Source: Trichodelitschia bisporula (Eukaryota > Ascomycota > Dothideomycetes > Phaeotrichales > Phaeotrichaceae). Taken from it: a DNA stretch of 64,000 bases. The stretch is taken from positions 744,001 to 808,000 of the forward strand of contig ML996688.1 of assembly GCA_010356995.1 (NCBI GenBank), written 5' to 3'. This document shows, one piece after another, positions 52,965-63,000 of the stretch (within the stretch, counting starts at the first letter, position 1; every line of letters starts with the position of its first letter). The position numbers and the translations under genes were made by a program. A model generated the notes under the pieces. That model had not been told where the DNA came from. It saw nothing but the letters and a program-made list of their open reading frames with translations, and searched no databases.

Positions 52965-55946
52965 TCACCTCTCCTCACGCCCAGGCTCATGGCCTCTCCT
53001 CACGTCTAGGTTCATCGCCTCCTCTTGCATCTTCCGCATCGCCGCACTGTGTGCCTCCCGCATCCTCGCACTCTGCATCTCCTTCGCCCGCCTCAACTCC
53101 TCGTCTTCGAACATCTGCATCTCTAGGTCACGCCGACGCACATCCAGCTGAAACTGATCCATCATCGTGCGCCGCCTGAGCTGGTCCCCTCGATTCTTCG
53201 ACGTCTCGGGAGGGCCAGACATCGTTCGCCGCCACTCCTTATTCTTCCCCGCCGATTTAATAAGTGGCCTAATCAGCGGCTCATTCTGCGACTGCACCGA
53301 ATGGCGGCGGTTGAGTCCGCCAGCAGGTATCGGCCCCTTCTGTCCCAATCCATAGAACGGAAAACTCTCACGCTTCTTCGCCCGGCTGATATTCTCTCGG
53401 TCCGGCGTTTGCTCGCCGACCTGGCCACGGTCGTAAATGGCCGCCAGCGGCTCGTCATCTTGCAAAGTCGCTGACGTCAGACGGCTCGAAACCATCGTGT
53501 TTTGCGGTCCGTTGCCCGTCAGATCGGAGCCCGTCCCGCTCTGCCGCTGCAGGAACATTTCCCTCTGGCGCGCCATCAGCGTCTCCGACGGATCGGGCCA
53601 GCTGAGGCGTGCCGACCTCCGGCGTGTGGAGCTCTGGACGGATTCGTGCCGAGAGGCGCGCCGGCTGTCGCTGATCTGCGTGGCCGCGCTGCGTCTGTGC
53701 AAGCCGTACTCGTCCACAGTCTTAGGTACTTGGCTATGACGACGGAAGACCTCCGAGTGTCGAGCGGGCTGCTCCATCGTCTCAGCCAATCTAGCGAGCT
53801 CCGCCGGTGGCACAGGCTGAGCCTCTGGGGCGGGCTTCGCAGGCCAAAACCCATCTACGGGGTCCTCATACCGAATAGGCTCCGGGTCGGGCAACTCAGC
53901 CTCCACTAACCTCTTAGCCCATTCGTCGACGCGAACTCGCTTCTCGTGGTACTTGAGCGGTGGACTTGGAATTGAAGGTGGGCCCGGCCTCGGGTGTTCC
54001 TCATCCACTTGAGACTCGGCCTGCGACGCACAGTCCGCAGCGGGGCTCAGAGCCGGCGGTGTGGGGCCACGACCCTCCCCATCTACGGGTGACGTCATCT
54101 CCGCCTTTGCCACGTCCACCGTGGATTTCCGTTCAGAGTCCGCGCCTAAGGCCCCACCACATCCCGCCAGACCTGTCAACTGGGGAAGCTTGCCCGAATT
54201 CTGTCGAGGCACGCGTACTGTCGAGGTTCCCGTCCTCGGAAACATGCCAGCTGGCGGAGGTTGGCTCCTGCCTTCGAGCGCTTCCAGAGCCTGGCGGCTA
54301 GCGAACTTTCGCGACCGATATCTACTGGGAACTCGTGGTAATGTGTGCTCTAGCGTCTTGTCGGACTCCATGGGCGTGATGCAATCACCAAGCGTAGCGG
54401 CCGCGGAGGATGGCATGGGACCCGAAAGCTCCATCCCGGTGCTGTCGAATTGATCGGCCCGCCGGCATGCGAAGTGATGGATTTCTTCAGACAGCGTCTG
54501 TTCGACATAGGGGTGATGTGTCAAAGCAGGGTAAGTGCGCAGCGGCATCGAGGGGACACTGGTCGGCGCTGTCGAAGGACGCTCGTCACGGTCGGTTGAG
54601 CCGAGATCCGCTAGCGGAACCTCCTCGTCGCTTGTTCTGTGATTTGGCCCACGCTGGCTCGAAGAAGCGGACGTCTCCATCACCTTGGATGACCGCTGCG
54701 TTGGCGGTGTCGGTAGATTGCCGCCGAATGTTTGCTCCCACTCCTCACGCTCCACCATATCCTGCTGTGTCCTTTGGCCGATTTCCGCCTCAACGGCACG
54801 TCGCTCAGCTTCAGACTGCTGGCGAACTGCCTCTTCGTCGGCCCGCCGCTGCCGTATAGACTCCCAGTTTTGCATTTGCAGGGCGGCACCCACCAAGGCC
54901 AAGGGGATGATGCAACAGTTCTCTGCAAGGATCCCAGGGGTTGCCGGATATGTATGTGTGCCGATTGGGAACTCTTTCTTATTCACCCCTAGCTTCGGTC
55001 AATGACGGGCCCTTAAGAATGGATATGTCTTACCCCATATATATATCCAAAACTCTTTGAGACCAGCTCTCGTAAAGCAGTCAATTCCTACCATGGCCGC
55101 AGTCGCTCCGGAAAATGCTAGACACGCAATGAGGCCGTGGTAACGAGTGTGCCGGCTCAGCGTAAACCCCAGGGGTAGGACTGTGACTATGCAAATGAAG
55201 GCGACTTTCCCCGGCGCGGATTTGACCGTGCCGCCATCGGTGAGACAGAGAACCCACATGGCGAAGCAGAACCCGCCAAGCTGATAGACAACAATTTGCG
55301 TGTGTTCTCGAAATATCAGGCTGAATACTCCCCCAACCACTCCCGCCGCGAGAGCAATTCCTAGGTATGCCCCTTGAATGCCGTTGCTGGCGGGGGGGTT
55401 GATTAGGTAGAGGACCAAAACTATAACACAGATGCCTATGGAATACAGCGTAGAGAAGAAGAGATGGTAACTGGAAAGGGTCAGCTAAATCATGACATGA
55501 TTTTGAAGGACGAACGATTTTGACTTGATTCCGATTGTGCAATATAGCAGCCCAGTGACCAGTAGAAGTGCTCCCGCGACACCCACAGCAGGTGAGATGA
55601 CTGGGATGATGGGCAGTTTTTTAGGGTCTGAGAAAACGATCAGAATTTATCTTTCAACACCTAGTAGCATACCGGTGACTGTAATTAGAGTCCCATTAGG
55701 AAGAAGCTGAAGGTGTCCCAAGGATGTCTCAGCACTGCTGGAGTGGTTGCCAGAGTTGGAGGGAGCCTCTGGTTCAGCCTCATCTCGACGGATGGCATGA
55801 AGGAACGCCTCACGGCAGACCGCACTGGATATACCTGCGGATATGTCCTTCACCAGAGCATCCTTGCAACTGGGACGGCTTGTGGTGGGAGACACGAACA
55901 GCAGCAGGAAGCCGACAATCCAGAGAAGCGCACGGATTGAACCCAT
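52965..55946 (-). CDS. Seven-helix TM7S3/TM198-like (DUF4203) membrane protein with long cytosolic tail
   Basis: Four exons: 55673-55946, 55516-55627, 55034-55470 and 52965-54988, giving 948 residues. A signal peptide (MGSIRALLWIVGFLLLFVS) leads a short lumenal or extracellular part with an NGT glycosylation site. Seven hydrophobic segments follow, from ISPAVGVAGALLLVTGLLY through GAYLGIALAAGVVGGVFSL to IIPLALVGAALQMQNW. They include FWIYIWGVNKKEFPIGTHTYP before the last helix, typical of fungal DUF4203 proteins. A coiled-coil segment rich in Glu/Arg/Gln comes next, then about 550 residues of disordered Ser/Pro/Arg-rich tail with SRRSAR-like sites, ending in another charged helix. Function in fungi is unknown. 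The second intron starts GTTCGT, a weak donor. A GTGAGT overlaps the stop, so a further 3' exon is possible. Confidence 0.88.
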
Positions 55947-57162
55947 ATCGGCCGGCGGGCAACGAAGTCGATACTGTTCAGCTTGTCACTCGCATAATCT
56001 CGATACGATATGCAGGAAAGTACGCAGCCGCTTGACCGTGACGCACGGGTTCACCGGGAGAAACGAAGGGCTCGAGTTGTGAGGCGCCGAAGATGCGGTT
56101 GCGGGTTGGGTAAGGAGAGAACGGCAAGTGCAAGGCAGAGACGAGGGAGCGACAGAGAGAGCAGCGAGAGTAACGAGAGCAAGAAGTTTAAGCCGGTTCC
56201 GGTGTTGCTAGCGCTGCACGGATGAGAGATGAATAGTTCGAGACTCAGGAGTAGGGCCTCCGGACGGTGAAGCGCGGAGGTGGGGAATGAGAGTGATGCC
56301 GGTGGAAGAGGAGAATTACACCATGTTACATCTCCCCGCTATCCTATTCGTCTCTGAACCTTGAAGCTCGCCACGTTGTTGACTAGTTCGGGGAGTCGCG
56401 CTTGCTACTTGCGCGCCGGGTCGGCTGGGTCAGTCTCCGACAACCTCGAGATGTGGAACTCTTATCAGATGGAATTCCTTACCAGTTTGCCCTCCAAAGA
56501 TGCATCATCCGCGAGACTTTGCAAGTATACTAGAAATGCCATCATATATTCTAGCAATTAAATATGGTCGTAGAGGAGGTGAAGCCATTTGCGAACTCCC
56601 CCCATTGCTGGAGAAGCTGCGAAACGAACAACTGCTAACAGTCACAGATCCATGGTACAAAGGTCGATCCCTAACGCGAACATCTCTAGCATTACGTAGC
56701 CATCAGTGTATTGTAGGTGGCCATTAACATACCAATTAGATGACCGGACCACCTCCCTTTCACCAAATGCCTCAGCCTTGCCACTGGAAACCTTCAGATA
56801 TCTGGTGGCCAATTGTGGACGGAGCGGAACAATCCTTTGATGGAATCCAAAGGCCAATCTAGACGTCATCATCGGATGAGAGTGAGGCGTTGTGCTAAGG
56901 TTTTGCAAGTCCGAGATCACATTGCTTGGGACCGCAAACCCTGATATCCAAGGTTGGTGGTTTACCGGTGGTGGAGTTCGGGACGTTTCTGGGCCTCGAC
57001 GTTGCCAAGTGCGGTGGAGATTGTCTGTAGGGACCACCCACCAGCCCGCCAACATCAGATCGCTGTACCCGACATCGTCCTCCGCAAAAGTACGTAGTAG
57101 TGCAGTCCATAAATGAGAATGTGTAAAGGCTTGCGAATGGAAACAGTCGCTTCGTCATGCAG
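55947..57162. other. Intergenic region, nothing recognised
   Basis: About 1.2 kb with the promoter of the membrane-protein gene at its left end and the 3' end of the glutathione synthetase gene at its right. A purine-rich stretch lies near 56090-56290. Composition drifts to more AT after 56500. No gene seen. Confidence 0.5.
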
Positions 57163-58848
57163 CTACACCTCGACCAAACAAACACTATCCACAGCCCCGA
57201 AGCCCGCAGCAACACCACCCTCCTCGCTCTGGTCACCTTTAGTCCTCAGCAAGTACCCCGCCTCCCAGTTCTTCAAGATTTCTCCACCGTGTCTCCACAA
57301 GCAAACCCCGTAGACCCCGAGCTCACAGATAACGCCGCCCTTCTGGATCTCGCCGTTCCGTAAAATGACATTCCGCTGCGCAGGTGGCTCGATCATCTCC
57401 ATCAAGATATACGCCGGCCAAGCACTTTCATCCAGATCCTCAAGGAAACCTGGAATGGACTTGCGATACACATTGTTCCCCCCTCCTTCGCGCTGCGGCT
57501 TGAGCACATAATGTACCGCCTTCTCCGGATCCGTCGCTAGGGTCCGAGCTTGCCGGCCGGCCTCACTCACGTCCATTGGGTAGATCGGTGCAAACGTCGC
57601 CGCCACGGAGGCCGCTTCAGTTTTGTCGGGAAGAAATCGGGCAAGGTGTGGTGAAGCGGGTGTGGCGAGCACCTGCTGTATCTTCTTACACCCCGCTAGC
57701 TGGGTAAGGACGCTGGGGCACTTGATTGCTCTGCTGCGTTCGAGGTGTATACGCGCGTTCCAATCCTCCGGGCCACGGTAATCGCTGGGTGTGTATCCCG
57801 CACGGAAGTAGACGGTAGATACTTCGAACGGCGCATCAGGCGCATGGGGCGGTCGATACAAAAGCGTCCGATCAGCAGTAAGTTCCGTGTCCTGTGCAAT
57901 TCGGTCGAATGGAAGGCGGAATGTACGGATGCCATGAGTTTCCAAAAGGCGATATTCAAGGTGCCGTTGGTCAAACACATTTCGTTCGGGGTACTGGACC
58001 AGAAAAATAACACAGGAAGGGTTGTTGGTGGAGGGAGAATACTCGGTGTGTGCTGCAGCCAGCCCTATAGCTAGAGAAGGGACAGACCTGCTCGCAGGAA
58101 GGGCATCCTGCTCCTTAATACATTTCGTCTCCGGCGGATATGCTCCAATCGCCAGCAAGTGCTTGTGGAGAGCAGAGACGCCGACCGACAAGCCACCGAA
58201 TGACGAGGCTATGGTGTTGAACTCGACTTGCTTGATGCCCGGTTTTGAGGAGTTCCCGGACGGATCCACATGAACCATGTAGTCCGAGCGAAAGAGCCCG
58301 AGGGAAAGATCCTACAAGCCATGAGAATAAGCCGTGGAGACATCGTTAAGGACTGGCCTGCGCATAGCCCTCCTTCGTTACAGCCAGGTGGACCTTCAGA
58401 AGATCCGAAACGAAAGAGTCTATCTCTGCTATTCTTTTACCGATATCATCAGCAGAATCCTGTTGGGCAAGAGATGGAAAGAGCGACGAGCGGATGGATA
58501 TGAACCCAAGTGCTCAGGAAACAGTATCACAACAGAGATGACGTACTCTTCGATGATCGGAACCAACCATTCCTCGTCTCTCGCAATAGCAGCGTAAAGC
58601 TTATTATAGGCTAGTTGAATCCGAAGACCTTCGTCAAAGCAGGACTTCGGGAAGAGGCTTGGGAACAAGGTGACGGGCGCCGTGGCCGCAAGAACTCCTT
58701 CGGGGTCCACGTTCGTAGACACGAACGAAGCGGGCGGTCTAACAGCGAGTCCATGGGCTATAGACCAATCCTTAAGACTTTCTATGAGGAATTGACGGTT
58801 TGGCCCTGCTAAGTCCGGCGGGTACTCCGGGTAGATACCGCGAGCCAT
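57163..58848 (-). CDS. gsh2: Glutathione synthetase
   Basis: Three exons: 58543-58848, 58358-58459 and 57163-58311, giving 518 residues. The second intron (58312-58357) begins with GC instead of GT; the join TKEGYAQ to DLSLGLFRSDYMVH is exactly the family sequence. The first intron donor is less certain (GTCATC, in phase). Recognisable blocks are TLFPSLFPKSCF, QLAYNKLYAAIARDEEW, GIKQVEFNTIASSFGG, the ATP-grasp loop PQREGGGNNVY, and MEMIEPPAQRN. The enzyme joins gamma-glutamylcysteine and glycine with ATP to make glutathione in the cytosol, acting as a homodimer. The C-terminus ends GAVDSVCLVEV, as usual. The gene is divergent from the SNF2 gene. Confidence 0.95.
58312..58357 (-). other. GC-AG intron in gsh2
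   Basis: A 46-bp intron with donor CAG|GCCAGT and acceptor TTGTAG. No in-frame GT donor nearby gives a working protein, whereas the GC donor restores an invariant region of the enzyme. Confidence 0.75.
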
Positions 58849-60004
58849 GGAGACGATGTAAAGAAGAGAGCTCTAGTACCGGGCGGCTATGAGCAATCTG
58901 AAGATGCTCCTGCGAAACTCAGTAGTACTCGGGACGTAAGAATAGGTTGATGAGAACAGAAAGTTGAACCCGAACTCGGCAAGGGTAAGTGGATGACGAG
59001 ATCTTGATCCTAGCTTGCGTCGAATCGGCACCAAGCCCAGCGGCTAAAGGATACTTTCAAGTCAAGTTCCTCAAAAGAGATGTGTAGTTTGCTAAACTTT
59101 CTTATGCTAAGATTGGGAAACCCAGGACATTCAGAGCCTACATCGGTACAAGCCAACTGATGCATTGCACGACGAATACGGAGGTATGATGGCAAATATT
59201 CATCTGACCACCCTTTCGATGCTTGAGCTCAAGGACCGTGACCTTTGGTGCCTTGACGCCTGCGGCGCGTTACCCTAGCGCATTAAGACTGCGCGAAGGA
59301 TGGCCTGGATACTAGATTAATGTCTTTGTCTCTTTGCTACTTGACAAGTCTGCCCGAAGCGAGCAGCGTGTTTTTTATCAGTTCATACAACTCTAAGCAG
59401 CAACAGGTCAAGGCGCAACAGGGGGCACAACCTATCTGCCTCACGTCCCGCTTGGCGCCACTGGATTTCTGCAACATTCCCCTAACAGGTGAAGTTTCAT
59501 AACAAGAATTGTAAATCCGTTACCGCGGGTGGAATTCGAGGAGTCACGGGACCTGGCGTTCGACACCAGCTTGAGAGCAAGTCCGTTTTGCCAAACCTAA
59601 CATTTTCCGAGTCCTCAACCCCACATAGTCGCTGTTGCGCAACTTCTCGCCTGCTCTCCCAATTTACCTCCTCAAAGTAATTTGACTGAGTGGTAACGGT
59701 ATGTTAAATGTCACATAAGCTATCTCCGCTTCTTGCCTCGTAATTCGTACCCGCGTCTCCGGCTTGACGCGAGGGAACCGGTTCCTACCCGCAGAAAACT
59801 ACGAAACGTGCCTTGCTAAAACGTTCCTCGTTTCAAGCGCTTGCGCCTAAGCTTTGCATTGTCTTTGTTGCTTCTGCGCGTGAGATGTGCCCGTAATTGT
59901 GTGCAACATACCCTATTTCATGTTCCCATAGCAGATATGGTAGCTCTCTATGGCCGACTGACTAACACATTTTCACAGGCTGAGCGTTCACGAAGCTGCC
60001 GGCA
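58849..60004. promoter_or_regulatory. Divergent promoter region between gsh2 and the SNF2 gene
   Basis: About 1.15 kb without a gene. Just before the SNF2 ATG there is a good branch/acceptor pair (GACTAAC ... TTTTCACAG at about 59959-59979), so the SNF2 leader probably contains an intron. Confidence 0.5.
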
Positions 60005-63000
60005 ATGGCAGATACAGACGATCCATTCGACTGGTCCGTCGACCAAGTCATTGCCGTTGTCTGCCACTCACGCACACTTTGGACGCAGCACCGGCCCTAT
60101 GCTCGCCTGCCCGATCCCGATCATCTTGCTCAACTGCTGCAAGATAATGATGTCGACGGGGCCGCGCTGCTGTCCGCAATAAACCCCGCCGTGCTTAAGG
60201 AAGACTTTGGCATCAAATCTCTCGGTCAGCGCGATGCCATCATCTGGGGTATCGAGCGGTTGCGCCATCGGTCAGCGAAGTATCAAGCCCACAACGGCGC
60301 AAATGCCCGGATGCTGCATGCGTATCTCCCCACCGAGCACGCCGAGGCACTTCCACCTCCCTCTATCGATGAGACAGCTCTGGCCATATCCGCGCTCGTC
60401 GATACGGATCACTTGCTTGAACGGAGCCAGGATGAAGAACCTCCGCGCAAGAAGCAGAAGCGTCTTGTTCTGCAGCCCGACGTGAACGGTCAACCTGTGA
60501 GTGCGACAAGCCATCTTGTCCAGCAAACTCACCAACTCAACCCCGATCCGGAGACGGTACCCGCCTTCTTGAAGCCAGCCAAACTCACTGTGGACATGAT
60601 CTACTTTGGAAAAAATCGCATCGGTAGGGCTGTCAATCCTGAGATTGACCTCGCTCCAATCGATGGCAACATTGCCAACGTTCAAGGTATCGAGTTCTTT
60701 CGTGCGCCATGCATGACGTTACCTGGGGCGCAGAAACTTGTCAACCGTTCCATGAAGACACTCTTTCTGCGCTCAGAGGAGGTCAACACTACCGTGGGCA
60801 ATCAGCCCGCGATCGCCATGTTCCTAGGCCCCCGTATGGAAAGAAGCGTGCAATCTGTAATCCTCTTTCGCTCCTCTGGTCTTCAGGTGGATGCGACGAG
60901 GGAGCTCGCAACTGTCGAGGGCGACCGAACCCTCATCGCTAATGTCCCCGCTGTCGGAGACGATGACCCGCGCGCTGACGTATCTGATGGTCAGTGGGAC
61001 TTCCTGCTGTACCGGCCTCATTCGGACGACGAGGAGCTTCCGGCTTATGGTGAATCGGAAGCTGATACCGAGATGAGCCTCCAACTCGCGCAGATGGAGG
61101 CAGACAGGCAACAGGATGAGGACGAGGCTCATCAAGATGGCCCAATGAGCACTGAGGCGGTCACAGCGGTTATCGAGCGTGAAGTCTCGAATCTCGAAGA
61201 AATATGGACCGCCAAGATTCTTCCAAAGCGGCAACTGCACGCTCGCGCTGAGTGGCTCAAACCTGGATCGACAGGCGCCCGTTACGGACTCGCCGAGGTG
61301 GAGAAGGATGAAATTGACAGGCTTACCCGCCGTCTGTCCGGCCTAAAGGCTAACATCCTAGAAGTACCATGGACGCTTGAGGCGGATCTCGTGAAGATGT
61401 GCGACAATCTGGACCAGACCGTCAAGGATCTACAAGATTATAAGTGGAAGCGCCAGTTACTCCTGCAACGCGTTTGCCCGGACTCCGGCCGTATGCCTCC
61501 TGCTCAAGTGAGCCGGAAGCGTGCCCGTTCTGCATCATCGAGTGCGAACTCGTCACCAGATGACTTCATCGAGCATGATGATCAGATGGCCATGGGAGGC
61601 GAATTTCGGGTCCATGCATATCCGCATCTGGACTTCGACAGTGACGGTGAGTCCGATGACAGTCTCCTGCGCGGTGCGGTGGCACCCTTTCCGCCGGACA
61701 GTCCCGTTCAATCTGATTCTCCGGTTCCAGTGGGCACTCATGATGCACCCGTCTTGGAAACCGACCCGGATTTTGGAAGATCGAGCCCTCTTTTGCCAGA
61801 ATCGGGTTCTAAGACAGCTTCGCCGATTGAAGAAACCGTCACCAATGATGAGGCTGTCCAACTGGAAGATCACACGATCCAGCCTCCTCCTGCAGCTAGA
61901 AATATGTCCGGAAAGCCGCGCCGGTCACTTCCAGGTCCTGGAGAAAACGTCGTTGACTTGACATTTTCCTCTGATGAAGAGGGGGGCTCTAGTTCCCTTC
62001 CGGTATCCTCTGAAATTTCAGGGCCTGGCGATTACTCCAACGAAGCTCTTTCAACGCTAGATCTCATGCGTGCAGAAGGCGGCAAGTACCGCAAAGCTAT
62101 CATCGCAAAGTTGATCCGCGGATTGCCAACCGCTCTATACACTGAGTATCGAGAGTGGGTACTGGCGACATCTGTCAAAATCTTATGTGTCGAAGTTGTG
62201 ACAGGCGTCGAGCGGCTCCACAAGCACAGCAAGGAAGAGCAAGAATGGCCGGAGGACTTCATTCGCAGTATCGTCATGGGTCGATTGTACGTGTGCTGGT
62301 GCCGCGCAAAAGCGAAGCAATTCAGCCACAAAATTATCGACGGAAAGCTGTATTTCAGTGGACGTGTGGCCACGAATGTCTTGAAAAACATTCTTGAGAA
62401 ATGTCCCGGAAACCGAGCTCGTCTGCAGCATTTCTGCCGGTTCATAAAGGACCACGTCTTCGAGCCGTATGAATTTCCCCTCCCTGCACGGCGCATGGTT
62501 GCAGAAAGCCAGGAAGGAAAGCAACAACGCCAATACGCCATGGATCATTCGCGGCAGAATGAGGAGAGGACGAAGCTGACCCTGGAGAAAGCGCACGGCA
62601 GTCTCAGCCAAACCGGCCACGGGGAAATCATAAATCTGGGCAAGCGGGACCATGAGGAGTTCGTGTACATCAACAAGGCCATCAGTGACCAGATGCCTAA
62701 GCACCAACTCGACGGCGTCCGCTTTCTGTGGCGGGAGATTGCCGACCGCGCCGGCACCAAGAACGGCCGTATGCCTGGCTGTCTACTTTCCCATACCATG
62801 GGTCTCGGCAAGACTATTCAAGCGATCACCTTGATCATTACGATTGCCGAAACAGTGGCGGCCGGTGGAGACCTCAAAATGCAGCTGGCGAAAGAGCTTC
62901 GTGATTCCCAGACACCGGTTCCTCGGACTCTGATTGCTTGCCCGGCGTCTCTGGTCACTAACTGGCTCGCTGAATTTGAAAAGTGGACACCGGACTCGGC

